This document shows positions 53,534-63,259 of a stretch of DNA of 64,000 bases, one piece after another; within the stretch, counting starts at the first letter, position 1, and each line of letters opens with the position of its first letter. The position numbers and the translations under genes were made by a program. Source of the DNA: Candidatus Butyricimonas faecavium. Its GTDB lineage: Bacteria; Bacteroidota; Bacteroidia; Bacteroidales; Marinifilaceae. The notes under the pieces are model-generated. The model saw only the letters and a program-made list of their open reading frames with translations, made no database searches and was not told the origin of the DNA. Location of the stretch: the NCBI GenBank assembly GCA_944321125.1, contig CALUKD010000001.1, positions 186,001 through 250,000 of the forward strand. Direction: 5' to 3'.

Positions 53534-54945
53534 TACTCCAGTTTCCCTATCGCTTTCAAATATTCCGACTCACATAATTTCAAAGCGGCCTTTGCATCCA
53601 CCCATTCGCTCCAGGCCCGTTGCCATTGAGCCTGAGCCTCCAGCAAGTTTGTCAGATTCTCCATTCCTACCTCATACTGATCCTCTGACACTCTCAGATT
53701 TTCCTTTGCCTGTTCCAAAGCAGATTGCGTCAAATGGATTCGAGTCTGGGCGTCATTCAGTTTAAAGCGACTTCCGGCTATTTCCAACTGCATCATCTCC
53801 CCCAATCGTTCTTTATTCAAGCGACTCATTTCTTCCTCTGCCTTCGCAACACGAACTTTATTCCGTCCTTCTCCCCAGTTGAAAATAGGTATCGCCACGG
53901 ATGCCATAGCACTAAAAGAACCGGAATTAGAATCATCACCATTTAATTTCACTCCCCCGCCATAACCGTAGCCCGCGGAAACGCCTACTTGAGGTAAGAA
54001 ATCGGCACGAGTCACGTTTATTTCTTTCCGTTTCATCTCCGCCTGTTTCTCTAACATATTATAATCCGGCCTTTGTTCCAACCCATCCGGTAAAGCCAGT
54101 ACCCCGGGCGTTATCGTGGCTGCCAAAGAATCCGTCAGCACTAACTCGGTATTCAAATCCAATCCCACCAAACGACAAAGATTCATTTGGGCCAATTGCT
54201 TTCCATGTTCCGCTTGTTGTAATTGCAACAAAGCATCATTACACTTTACCTGAGCCTTCAATACATCATTCAACGGAGCCATTCCCGCCTGTTGGGCAGC
54301 CTCCAAATTCTTCACCAACTCATTCACTACCGACTTATATTTCCGGGCAACCACTACCAATTCCTGTACCCGGACGCATTGCCAGTAAGCTTGTTCCAAT
54401 TCAACAAGAACCTCCGAACGATTCAACCGTATATTCTCCTCGGCAAGTTCTTCTCCAAATTTTGCTGCCTGATGTGCCGCCCGAACTTTACCTCCCATAA
54501 ACAAAGGCTGTTGTAATTGAACCGATGCCATATACACCCCTCTCAAAGAAAGCGACAACGGAATATCCGGTAGAAAAGCATATTCATGAAAGACCGGCTT
54601 TCCATCTGCCCCCATTACGGGTTTCCCGTCAGTACCGATGACAACATTGGGTTGCAATTTCCCGTCAGAACCGGGAACATAAGTTGGCAGATAACCTCCA
54701 CTTAACTTATATTCCTGCTTTTTCTGATGGTACAAGTAAAAACCTGATGCGGAAAGTTTCGGCAAATAATTTGCTCCATACTCTTTCTTGATCCACACGG
54801 CCTTCTCTTTCTGCTTTTCTGCAATAGCCAACTGTTTGCTATACTCAAGTGCCATTTCCCTGCATTGCTTTAAATCCAACTGCCGCTGGGCATGCGAAGA
54901 AGCGAAAACCAATAACAACCCGATTGATAATATAATAAAGCGCAT
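53533..54945 (-). CDS. TolC-family outer-membrane efflux protein
   Basis: A 470-residue outer-membrane factor. Start chosen at the ATG at 54945 (MRFIILSIGLLLVFASSHAQ), which gives a standard signal peptide. Two repeated OEP halves rich in alpha-helical heptads follow (about 30-230 and 270-465), with a linker containing V/GADGKPV repeats near residues 95-120. It is the exit duct of the RND pump encoded upstream, 30 bases away. Its C-terminal half is clearly paralogous to the truncated gene at 63392. Confidence 0.92.
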   Translation of the reverse strand: MRFIILSIGLLLVFASSHAQRQLDLKQCREMALEYSKQLAIAEKQKEKAVWIKKEYGANYLPKLSASGFYLYHQKKQEYKLSGGYLPTYVPGSDGKLQPNVVIGTDGKPVMGADGKPVFHEYAFLPDIPLSLSLRGVYMASVQLQQPLFMGGKVRAAHQAAKFGEELAEENIRLNRSEVLVELEQAYWQCVRVQELVVVARKYKSVVNELVKNLEAAQQAGMAPLNDVLKAQVKCNDALLQLQQAEHGKQLAQMNLCRLVGLDLNTELVLTDSLAATITPGVLALPDGLEQRPDYNMLEKQAEMKRKEINVTRADFLPQVGVSAGYGYGGGVKLNGDDSNSGSFSAMASVAIPIFNWGEGRNKVRVAKAEEEMSRLNKERLGEMMQLEIAGSRFKLNDAQTRIHLTQSALEQAKENLRVSEDQYEVGMENLTNLLEAQAQWQRAWSEWVDAKAALKLCESEYLKAIGKLE

Positions 54946-54975
54946 AGTGTAATATTTAAAATCTAAAATCATAAA

Positions 54976-57900
54976 TTAATCAGCTTTGATGTTAAAGAAC
55001 AGCGAATAGAACACTGGTAAAATCACCAAAGTAATTACCGTACCGATAAACAATCCACCCATAATTGTCACCGCCAAAGCCCCAAACATATCATCATTAA
55101 TCAAGGGAATCATTCCTAGAATTGTAGTCATTGAAGCCAGAAAAACCGGACGCAAACGAGAAGAAGAAGCATCCAGAAGAGCCAAGAAACGATCTTTCCC
55201 CGATCGGATCTGTATATCCACTTCGTCTACCAATACCACCCCGTTTTTAATCATCATGCCAACCAAACCTAAAGCACCCACAATGGCCACGAACCCGAAT
55301 TCCTTACCCGCCAACAACATTCCCAAAACGACCCCGATAATCGCCAAGGGTAAACAAAGAATAATCATCAACGGCTTCTTGAAATCTTTAAACAAAGCGA
55401 TCAGAATAGCTAATACTAAAACAATTCCCAACGGAACATTCTTAAACAGATACTGCTTGGATTGCGTGCTTGCTAAATACTCCCCTTGCCATTCCGTGGA
55501 ATAACCGGGCGGAATATTCAATTTTTCAATCTTGGGCAGTAAACTATTCCGCACGTCATTTGCCGTATAGCCGGGTGCGTTATTACATTGAGCCGATATA
55601 GACCGTTGCCCGTTATAGCGTCTAACCACCGGAACCTCCCACGATACGGTGATTCCATTTGTTGCTTGATTCAAAGGAGTCGAGCCCATCACGGCCGTCA
55701 TCACCTCATCTGTTGAAATCATTCCCATCATCAGCTCTTTCACGGTTTCCAAACTCAACATATTCGTTGAAGGCACGAGACTCCATACCGGAACATTATT
55801 CAATCGCCCCGGACGTAACCCGTCTTTACCCATACTTTTAATATAAATTGGCAAATCATGCTCCCCCTCGTAATATGACCCGACAGGCAACCCGTCCGTG
55901 GTGGCCAGTAAAGCTAACCCGACATCCTCCCGGGAAAGGTTTGCCACCCGGGCGATCGGTTGGTAATAATCCACATTCAACACGGGTGTCATCGGTCCCC
56001 AGTCATTCGTTACCAACATCGTCGTGGAATCCTCGTTCATCAATTTCTCCACCTCTCCGCATAAACGTTTCAACACAGCTGGGTCCGGGCCGGAAATCAT
56101 AAATTGTACCGGATAATCCATATACATCAAATTATACTGCTTCATCCGAACGTACGCCTCCGGGTAATGCTCTGAAAGATAAACTTGTAACGAATCAATA
56201 TTTGTCTTCAATGCTTCGGGAGAGGAGAAATCCACGATTAACTCACCGTAACTCAAAGCAGGTTCCGCCACCGTTCGTACCAAATTATACCGGGAAGGCG
56301 TTCCTCCCAAACTAGTCGTAACAGCCGTAACTTCCGGACGGCTGGTCAAATATCCCTCGATAGAAGCCAGATCACGTTTCACCGTTTGAGGATTCGTTCC
56401 GTAAGGCATCTTATATTCTATATACAACTGATTATAGCTCAAGTCCGGGAAGAATCCCTGTTGCACGAACCGGAACAAATACATACTGATAACCAGCAAC
56501 AGAACAATTCCACCAATCACCCATACCCGGTGACGCACGGAAAACTGCAATGTATTCCGGAAAGCCTTGTACACACGGGTATCGTACATTTTCGTCTCAT
56601 CTTCCACCTCTCCCGGTTTTACCCTTAATCCCCGATCTGCTTGAATCGGGACATACGCCAAGGCAAGAATCCAGCTCAACCACAAGGATACAGCCAAAAC
56701 GATAAATAAATCCCGAACATACTCTCCCGTCGTATCTGGAGATAAAAATATTGGCAAAAAAGTAAGAATCCCAATCGTGGTCGCACCCAGCAAAGGCCAA
56801 GCAGTCTTTTTCGTAATATTCACCAAGGCCGCAGGTTTAGGTATCCCCTTCTTCAAGTCCACGAGAATCCCATCCGTGATCACGATCGCATTATCCACCA
56901 GCATTCCCATCGCCACGATAAACGAGGCCAGCGAAACTCGTTGCAATGTTCCGTGCATCATGTACAGTACGAGTAACGATCCCAACACGACAATCACCAA
57001 ACCGGCCCCGATAATATACCCGCTTCGGAATCCCATGAAAAGCATGACAACCAAAATCACGATAACTACCGATTCGATCAAGTTCACCATGAACACATTA
57101 ATGGCACTTTTCACCCGTGCCGGTTGAAAGAATACTTTTTGAAAATCAATCCCTGCCGGAATAATATTTTCTTTCAATTCGGCCAGCTTCGCATCCACTT
57201 TTTTCCCCAATTGAAGAATATTTCCCCCTTCTTCCATAGCAATTGAGATAGCAATCGCCGGCAAAGTGTCATACAGCAAACCCTCCCGTTCCGGTTTCAC
57301 GTAACCTTTGGTGATACGGGCCACATCCGACAACCGAATTTGATCTTGTTCATGCCCTTTGATCAACAAATTACGAATATCCTCAATCTCCTTGTAAGCT
57401 CCGTCCACATTCACCCGAACCCGTTTTTCCCCGCTATCGAAATAACCGGAATAAACCGTTTTATTCTGCCCGTTTAGCGTCATGATTATTTCTGCCGGAT
57501 GTACCCCCACGTTAGCCATTCTATCCTCCAAAAATTCCACGTTTATACAAGATTGACGTTCTCCATATACATCCACACTACTCACCCCGTCAATATCCAA
57601 TACAGAACGACGAACCAATTCAGCATAATCCGACATTTCTTGATAATCAAACCCATCGGACGTCATGGCATAAAACATCCCGTACACGTCCCCGAAATCA
57701 TCCATCACGATGGATGGTTGGGCTCCATCCGGTAGCTGAGCTTGCGCTCCCATGACTTTCCGGCGCAAAATATCCCACTTCTGCTGCAACTCTGCCAAGG
57801 GAACCGTACTACTCAATTCTACCATAATCTCCGACACGTCATCCATCGAACGAGAAGAAACATGATCCAAGTCTCCCATCGAACGAATCGCCTTCTCCAA

Positions 57901-58101
57901 TACATCCGTCACTTCCAGCTCCACCTGATAGGCAGAAGCTCCCGGATAGGCCGTCACCACCATAGCCTGCTTCACGGTTATTGCCGGGTCCTCCAACTTA
58001 CTCATCGTAAAAAACGAGTATATTCCCCCAACAATCAAAACGAAAACAAAGAAGTAGACAAAAGCCCTATTCTTTAAAGCATATTCCGTAAAATTCATCA
58101 T
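54976..58101 (-). CDS. RND-family efflux pump, inner-membrane subunit
   Basis: A 1041-residue proton-driven pump of the AcrB/HAE type: 12 membrane helices in the pattern 1+5+1+5 with two large periplasmic loops. The helix-4 proton-relay segment reads VAMGMLVDNAIVITDGI (about 400-416), with one Asp followed by Asn where AcrB has two Asp; this variant is common in this branch. Encoded between adaptor and outer-membrane factor genes; the substrate is unknown. Confidence 0.94.
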   Translation of the reverse strand: MMNFTEYALKNRAFVYFFVFVLIVGGIYSFFTMSKLEDPAITVKQAMVVTAYPGASAYQVELEVTDVLEKAIRSMGDLDHVSSRSMDDVSEIMVELSSTVPLAELQQKWDILRRKVMGAQAQLPDGAQPSIVMDDFGDVYGMFYAMTSDGFDYQEMSDYAELVRRSVLDIDGVSSVDVYGERQSCINVEFLEDRMANVGVHPAEIIMTLNGQNKTVYSGYFDSGEKRVRVNVDGAYKEIEDIRNLLIKGHEQDQIRLSDVARITKGYVKPEREGLLYDTLPAIAISIAMEEGGNILQLGKKVDAKLAELKENIIPAGIDFQKVFFQPARVKSAINVFMVNLIESVVIVILVVMLFMGFRSGYIIGAGLVIVVLGSLLVLYMMHGTLQRVSLASFIVAMGMLVDNAIVITDGILVDLKKGIPKPAALVNITKKTAWPLLGATTIGILTFLPIFLSPDTTGEYVRDLFIVLAVSLWLSWILALAYVPIQADRGLRVKPGEVEDETKMYDTRVYKAFRNTLQFSVRHRVWVIGGIVLLLVISMYLFRFVQQGFFPDLSYNQLYIEYKMPYGTNPQTVKRDLASIEGYLTSRPEVTAVTTSLGGTPSRYNLVRTVAEPALSYGELIVDFSSPEALKTNIDSLQVYLSEHYPEAYVRMKQYNLMYMDYPVQFMISGPDPAVLKRLCGEVEKLMNEDSTTMLVTNDWGPMTPVLNVDYYQPIARVANLSREDVGLALLATTDGLPVGSYYEGEHDLPIYIKSMGKDGLRPGRLNNVPVWSLVPSTNMLSLETVKELMMGMISTDEVMTAVMGSTPLNQATNGITVSWEVPVVRRYNGQRSISAQCNNAPGYTANDVRNSLLPKIEKLNIPPGYSTEWQGEYLASTQSKQYLFKNVPLGIVLVLAILIALFKDFKKPLMIILCLPLAIIGVVLGMLLAGKEFGFVAIVGALGLVGMMIKNGVVLVDEVDIQIRSGKDRFLALLDASSSRLRPVFLASMTTILGMIPLINDDMFGALAVTIMGGLFIGTVITLVILPVFYSLFFNIKAD

Positions 58102-58186
58102 ATTTTAATTGCTTCGCAATGTTACAAGTTTTAAATTCTCTCGGCACAGTCACGTGCGGCTAGAATCTAAAGTTTAAAATTTAAAA

Positions 58187-59266
58187 TTAAAGTAGTTTGC
58201 CGACATTGGAAGAGGACACAGGGGGCAGTAACCGGACTTTTTGTCCTTCCTTCAAACCGTTCACTCCGGCAGAGACGATTCTTGTCCCCGAAGCCAAATC
58301 TGATTCCACGATCACTTGTCCGTCTTTATCCAGTTCGACAACTTTCACAGGATTCATATTCACGGTCGTTTTGGCCGTATCGTACACCCATACATAAGAC
58401 TTATCCTCTTTTTGAAATAATGAAGAAATCGGTATGATCGACAACCCCTCCTCTCCCGGCTCGAAACGAATAGTCACGCTGACACTCATACCTGCCGCCA
58501 AATTCAATTTCTCCTCCGGTTCCATCCGGAAACGTACCCGGAAAAGTTGATTATAATTTGCTTGTTGTGTTATATCCAATAATTTCAAAGGAATCTTTAT
58601 ACCCGGAAATACATCCGCCTCGCAATAGAATTCCTTAAAGCTCTTCCGGCGAATAAAATCACTGGAAGGGATATCAATATTTACCTCGTAATAATCATTA
58701 TTAATCATCGACAACACGGGAGTCCCGATATTCACAATCTCGTGAGCATCAAAAAACTTTTTCTGGACATACCCGTCAAAAGGAGCTTTCAACTTCGTAT
58801 CATTCAACGCATTCAAATTCGCATGATACAAAGAAGCAATCCGTTGTTTTGCCGCCACGGCCTTGTCGTAATCATTCACGGGAACACTTTTTCGGTGATA
58901 CAACTCGATCACCCGATCCGACTCCTCTATCACCTGCGTGTACTCCGCTTTTGTTGCCTCGTACTGCAATTTATAATCCCTCGGATCAATCTCCGCCAAC
59001 ACATCCCCTTTCTTCACGAATTCCCCCACTTCAGCGTTGAAACGTAGAATAGGCCCCGCTACCCGGAATGCCAACTGTACATCAGAAGCTGCCTTGATCT
59101 TCCCGGGATAGGTCGTACTACTCTCTCCATCATACTTCTGCACCTCTGCCGTCTTCACCAATTGCGAAATCTCCAAACCCGGAGTAACCCTCCGACAAGA
59201 CATCGTAACAAGCAAAACTCCCGAAACAGAAGCCCACTTCAATACCGAAAACACTGTCTTATTCAT
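58187..59266 (-). CDS. RND efflux periplasmic adaptor (membrane fusion protein)
   Basis: A 359-residue lipoprotein starting at the ATG at 59266 (MNKTVFSVLKWASVSGVLLVTMSC, lipobox VTMSC); a longer frame to 59368 has no signal and overlaps the next gene. It contains a lipoyl/barrel-sandwich domain (about 65-100 and 165-190, GEFVKKGDVLAEIDPRDY), helical hairpin (about 100-160) and beta-barrel (about 200-290). It links the RND pump and the TolC-like duct. Confidence 0.93.
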   Translation of the reverse strand: MNKTVFSVLKWASVSGVLLVTMSCRRVTPGLEISQLVKTAEVQKYDGESSTTYPGKIKAASDVQLAFRVAGPILRFNAEVGEFVKKGDVLAEIDPRDYKLQYEATKAEYTQVIEESDRVIELYHRKSVPVNDYDKAVAAKQRIASLYHANLNALNDTKLKAPFDGYVQKKFFDAHEIVNIGTPVLSMINNDYYEVNIDIPSSDFIRRKSFKEFYCEADVFPGIKIPLKLLDITQQANYNQLFRVRFRMEPEEKLNLAAGMSVSVTIRFEPGEEGLSIIPISSLFQKEDKSYVWVYDTAKTTVNMNPVKVVELDKDGQVIVESDLASGTRIVSAGVNGLKEGQKVRLLPPVSSSNVGKLL

Positions 59267-59285
59267 ATATATAAACTTTTTAATC

Positions 59286-59299
59286 GAGTATATATACTC
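59286..59299. promoter_or_regulatory. 14-bp palindrome upstream of the adaptor gene
   Basis: GAGTATATATACTC is a perfect palindrome 20 bases before the adaptor ATG, in a 61-base gap after the large permease gene. It could be an operator for the efflux genes; no regulator gene is adjacent, and an AT-rich palindrome may occur by chance. Confidence 0.3.
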
Positions 59300-59327
59300 A
59301 AAAGACCGTGTTAAAGTTTCTATAAAA

Positions 59328-62300
59328 TCATTTATCCTCCCTATAGATCCATTTAATCGCATCACCAAGAATCACCTGATCCTTGTCTCCTTGGTCCGTT
59401 AACACGATTTTACATTCACCGGCAGGCAACTGAAAAAGCCCCAAGGAAACCCATCCCACCTGTTCATTAATATCGGCAGTAACCTCCTGTTTTTCCCCTC
59501 CAAACTCCACGACGTAATACTGTTTTCTCTCTTCCGGCTCCATTTCTGTTACAGAAGAATATGATATAGAAAAGAAACCGCTTCCCCTAACACCTCTCTC
59601 TTGTTCCTCAATTCGATGTGCAAAAACTTTCGGGGGAATATACGCCAATATTTCGTACTCCCCTTCACGTTCAATCCGGGTAGTCCATTCCATCGTTGCC
59701 TTACTTCCCTGCAACATAAAAGCATGGGTCAACTTATTCAATCCATAAGACTGAGAATTAATCATATGTTTCGGAACAACTTCAACCCCTTCTCTTATCG
59801 TAAGATTTGTCCCCATTTCATATTTCGATTCTTTCAAAGGAAAAATCAGATTTTTTAACCATTTCCGGGAAGAAGGAGAAATTAATTTGAAATTTTCATC
59901 CTCGTTATCCACAATAATTTCCCCGGAAACCGGCATAAAATAAGAACGGTCCAAATCTTTTACAAACTCCGTCGTATCCGTAGTTTTCGATCTCCCCATC
60001 ATCCCCGACACGAAGAAATTCGTCGGAAGATTATTCGATATATTTGTATTAAACATGAATGACATACCTTCCATCACCACGGCAATCTGCTTACCGGTTC
60101 CCGCTTTAATCAAAAAATTCCTAGTAAACACATTCTCATCACCACTACCCTGCCTACGCCTATTTACTCCCCCTGAAGACATCATTTCCCGAGCCTCGAA
60201 AGAAACAATACCATCAACATCACCGTCATTAAAAACACTCACCAACACCCGGGAACGCCTATTACTCCAATCATGCATCACGAAATTCCCCGAAGACGTA
60301 ACAACAGCAAGACCGTCACCTTCATTCTCCTGAGATGTAATATCCTCCACCTTAAGATCTTTGACAAAGAAAACGGGAATCTTACGGTTCTCATACCATT
60401 GGGGCAAAACATCCATCCAATCAACACCAAACTTTCCGACAAACTCCCGGTTCATCTCGTCAAATTCAACCTGTCGAAAACGATTCTTTCGAATAAACGT
60501 TGTCAAAAACTCTGTAATTTGTTCCATGGGTATATTTCTCACGCTCAACAAACGTAACAATTCCCTAGTTTTATCATGTAGAAGGGTCGCTGCCTCGTAA
60601 GGGTTATCCAACCGATCACGAAAAAGATCACCCACACTACGCCCGGCAAACCGTTTTACCTGATCCTCACCAGTATAAGAGACAAAAAACGTATTCGATT
60701 TTTTTAACGCATCCGTCAGTATCGTATTAATTGCCGGATATTCTGCAGAATGTAATGCCATAGTCTGTTCATAAAACATAGGGCTAATCGTGTATAAATT
60801 ACCTACACTTGTTGTCTCGCCACTCCATAAAAGAGAGGGGGAGATCACCGAATATAACAACAATTTTGCCTGATTTACCTGATAACGGTATTCATTCAAA
60901 AACATCGAAGACAGCGAACTAACCAAATCTGCACTAAGCATATCCTCCTGAGAATTATAAAAAGATGACATCTCAGGCATCATTTGCTTCCTAAAAGCAG
61001 CCATCGCCTTATGATCATTCCACATCCCGATCCCCCGTTCCGGCAAAAACAACATACCGGGCTGGGCCATCTCGCTTCCCCCTTTATTAGGACGGGCAAA
61101 ACCGGAAAAAGAAACCGGAGTTTCCACTAATGTCAGTTGAGAATAAGGATACGTAATTCCCATCCGCTCTTCCACGTTATAACGGGCATCACGAATGATA
61201 GCAGGAATTGAATCGCGAATCTCTTCAAATCCCTGTAAAAGCTTACCATGCCCCTCAAAAAGATAAAGCTCATACAAAGTAGAGTCAACCAAAACATCAT
61301 ACTTTTCAAAATTTCCAATACAAAGCCCTATCCCGGGTAAAGGAATTTCCCCTGTAAAACAGACGCTCCCTTCTTTCGTCTTCCGTTTTCCGGGAGCGAT
61401 AACCATGCGCCCATCTGTCGCTGCCACTTGTAACGAGTAAGAAGTAAAATCAGGCAAAACATCATACGGGGATGCGGGATTCACCGAAGGGCGGGCGACC
61501 GGATACCAAAGGCACTCCGGGGTAAGCACCGTGAAATTATCTCCTACAAAAGCGAACCTCTTTCCCGCAATTGAACTATGCCCGGGAAGAGACTGTAATT
61601 GAAACAATTTATCAAAATCCACATCAAGATAACATACCCGTTCATCAATCCCTCCACAATACTCCACAACAAGCTCCACTTCTTCCCCGGATAATACCCT
61701 CCGTGCAACTCGAATCACTTGATTTTCCCGCTCAAACGTCACGTCTGTCCCATTTTCTTTTATCGCAGACACCGCCAAAGCCGGGTTCAAATAAAGAATA
61801 ATTTCCGGTAATTCCTGATTCCCCTCATTTTTGACAAGAAGAGTACTCTTCCCGGACAGTACATTTCCCTTCTGCTCCACTTCCAAATTATTCGAAATCA
61901 CGTTTCCTTTCGGAAACCTCTGATATTTATTATAAGTTGCGGCATAAAGTTCGCGAACATTCTCCACGTTCTCTCGTGCCATGTAAACAACTCCCCCGAA
62001 TAGTCCCCCCAACACGAAACAACCAACCGCCACCATCATCACCCGTTTTCGGTTCACCGGACGATTCGGCAAACGTTGAAACATCAACACAGCTAACCCC
62101 GCAAATCCCATCCCCACAAACAACCAACAAACCCGCTGCATGAGATAGAGAGCCAGTCCTGGATGTCCTGTCACCTCAGAAAAAGCATTCGGTAAAGACA
62201 ACCCGAACGGATCAAAAAAACCTTCCCGTACCTTGCCCAACTGAAACAGAAATACCCCAAATACAACCAAAAGAATCAATATACTAAGTCCTCGATGACG

Positions 62301-62816
62301 AACCCACGTATAAATGAAGAAAGAGAATCCCAAGGCAAACACCAAAGCCGGAAAAATCATTGTAAACCAGTAAAAAGGATAGAGCCAGAAATTAAAAGGA
62401 GACTCACTTGCGAAAATATGCAACGACATCCCGACAACAAGAGAAATCCCTGCCATCGTCATAAAAGTCTTCGTGAATCCCAACATCATTCCCACCACAT
62501 AATCCGCATTACTCTCCGGACGATAGTAAACCGTATCCATCGAATCTATTTTCCTCTCTCTCCCAAGAAAAGACCCGGCTAAAAAAATCAAGGGTACAAT
62601 TTGCAAGATTGTGAATAGATAAGCATTTTCATGAGGGAAATAAGAGGATAAAGTCACCAACCCACTATTTATTCCCCCCACAATGTTGGTCTGTGCCAAA
62701 ACTTGATAAAGTATAACAATCAGAAAAAGCAACAACAAAAATAGCCGGAACATCCAACTTCTCAACAACAACCTCGAATTATAACAAGCAACGGTTTTTA
62801 AGTTATGAATGTTCAT
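59328..62816 (-). CDS. Giant ABC-2-type permease with M1-peptidase-like ectodomain lacking the zinc motif
   Basis: A 1162-residue protein from the ATG at 62816 (MNIHNLKTVACYNSRLLLRSW). The N-terminal about 280 residues hold about seven hydrophobic helices of ABC-2 permease type. The rest is a large extracytoplasmic region similar in layout to M1 aminopeptidases: a beta N-domain (about 310-440, VISNNLEVEQKGNVLSGKSTLLVKNEG) and a catalytic-like domain with YPYSQLTLVETPVSFSGF (about 590). The expected HExxH is absent. The C-terminal part (about 1030-1160) is carbohydrate-binding-like or Ig-like. No ATPase gene is adjacent. It is 61 bases before the RND adaptor gene. Family placement is by pattern only. 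Confidence 0.7.
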   Translation of the reverse strand: MNIHNLKTVACYNSRLLLRSWMFRLFLLLLFLIVILYQVLAQTNIVGGINSGLVTLSSYFPHENAYLFTILQIVPLIFLAGSFLGRERKIDSMDTVYYRPESNADYVVGMMLGFTKTFMTMAGISLVVGMSLHIFASESPFNFWLYPFYWFTMIFPALVFALGFSFFIYTWVRHRGLSILILLVVFGVFLFQLGKVREGFFDPFGLSLPNAFSEVTGHPGLALYLMQRVCWLFVGMGFAGLAVLMFQRLPNRPVNRKRVMMVAVGCFVLGGLFGGVVYMARENVENVRELYAATYNKYQRFPKGNVISNNLEVEQKGNVLSGKSTLLVKNEGNQELPEIILYLNPALAVSAIKENGTDVTFERENQVIRVARRVLSGEEVELVVEYCGGIDERVCYLDVDFDKLFQLQSLPGHSSIAGKRFAFVGDNFTVLTPECLWYPVARPSVNPASPYDVLPDFTSYSLQVAATDGRMVIAPGKRKTKEGSVCFTGEIPLPGIGLCIGNFEKYDVLVDSTLYELYLFEGHGKLLQGFEEIRDSIPAIIRDARYNVEERMGITYPYSQLTLVETPVSFSGFARPNKGGSEMAQPGMLFLPERGIGMWNDHKAMAAFRKQMMPEMSSFYNSQEDMLSADLVSSLSSMFLNEYRYQVNQAKLLLYSVISPSLLWSGETTSVGNLYTISPMFYEQTMALHSAEYPAINTILTDALKKSNTFFVSYTGEDQVKRFAGRSVGDLFRDRLDNPYEAATLLHDKTRELLRLLSVRNIPMEQITEFLTTFIRKNRFRQVEFDEMNREFVGKFGVDWMDVLPQWYENRKIPVFFVKDLKVEDITSQENEGDGLAVVTSSGNFVMHDWSNRRSRVLVSVFNDGDVDGIVSFEAREMMSSGGVNRRRQGSGDENVFTRNFLIKAGTGKQIAVVMEGMSFMFNTNISNNLPTNFFVSGMMGRSKTTDTTEFVKDLDRSYFMPVSGEIIVDNEDENFKLISPSSRKWLKNLIFPLKESKYEMGTNLTIREGVEVVPKHMINSQSYGLNKLTHAFMLQGSKATMEWTTRIEREGEYEILAYIPPKVFAHRIEEQERGVRGSGFFSISYSSVTEMEPEERKQYYVVEFGGEKQEVTADINEQVGWVSLGLFQLPAGECKIVLTDQGDKDQVILGDAIKWIYREDK

Positions 62817-62818
62817 AG

Positions 62819-62867
62819 CATTGTATATTAATTTGTTAGTAATAAGACCACACATGAATATACAATG
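62819..62867. promoter_or_regulatory. Inverted repeat upstream of the large permease gene
   Basis: CATTGTATATT (62819-62829) and AATATACAATG (62857-62867) are perfect 11-bp inverted arms separated by 27 bases, just before the permease ATG. Either an operator or a leader hairpin. Confidence 0.4.
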
Positions 62868-63097
62868 ATACGAATAATAAGATTCAAATACAAGCTAAAT
62901 TAGTAAATAAGGAATTAAAAAAGTTCCTTTAGAAAGAAGATTCCATCACAAGTAAACGTAACCATTCCGAAGTCACCGGAATGGCGCTATCCGTGGTATT
63001 AGGCCACATCAAAATTAAACGACTACGTCCCAACGCTTGTACCGGATATATGATCACGATTTCCCCCCATAAGTCTTTTGGTTTCAAGATTAGGACG
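62868..63097. other. Intergenic stretch with a hairpin and an unrecognised ORF
   Basis: An 8-bp hairpin (CCATTCCG at 62962-62969, CGGAATGG at 62977-62984, 7-base loop) is visible. A minus-strand frame at 62929-63132 (GTG start, ends WLRLLVMESSF) contains it, but starts inside the structured RNA described next and resembles no family I know. No promoter or mobile-element end was found. Confidence 0.3.
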
Positions 63098-63255
63098 AAA
63101 AAAACGGTTTCGCCTTTCCCGTTGCTCTTCACCCTAAGGCAGTGGACGCATTAACGTTCCAACACGGAGGTACGAAACCGCCGTATGAAGATAACAGACA
63201 TAAAAAATGCCTGTCATGAATTGGCAGGTTCCCCCTGCCTTAGGATATGAAGAGC
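63098..63255 (-). ncRNA. Structured small RNA with own promoter and terminator
   Basis: On the minus strand the predicted 5' end (about 63255) and bases 63124-63142 pair in a long closing stem: GAAGAGC 63249-63255 with GCTCTTC 63124-63130, and CTGCCTTAGG 63235-63244 with CCTAAGGCAG 63133-63142. Inside are a 9-bp hairpin with G-U pairs around 63195-63217 that pairs well only on the minus strand, a hairpin at about 63164-63184 (ACGG-GGT/ACC-CCGT), and a short one near 63144-63163. GGCAGG can also pair with CCTGCC (63223-63240), competing with the closing stem. AACGG/CCGTT (63103-63123) plus seven T's terminates it. Size and closed-end form recall 6S-type RNA; identity not established. Confidence 0.6.
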
Positions 63256-63259
63256 ATTA

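Noticed and set aside
62929-63132. 67-codon minus-strand ORF ending WLRLLVMESSF
   Set aside because: Its GTG start lies inside the closing stem of the structured RNA and it crosses the terminator. No family is recognised, so it is not called as a gene.
63222-63245. Cobalamin riboswitch B12-box-like sequence (AGGCAGGGGGAACCTGCC on the minus strand)
   Set aside because: It resembles a B12 box, but the rest of the riboswitch core is absent upstream and no cobalamin gene follows.
63124-63255. MITE or insertion-sequence remnant with terminal inverted repeats
   Set aside because: The arms are at the predicted RNA ends, no target-site duplication is visible, and a promoter and terminator frame the element exactly. 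A structured RNA explains it better, though copy number elsewhere was not testable.
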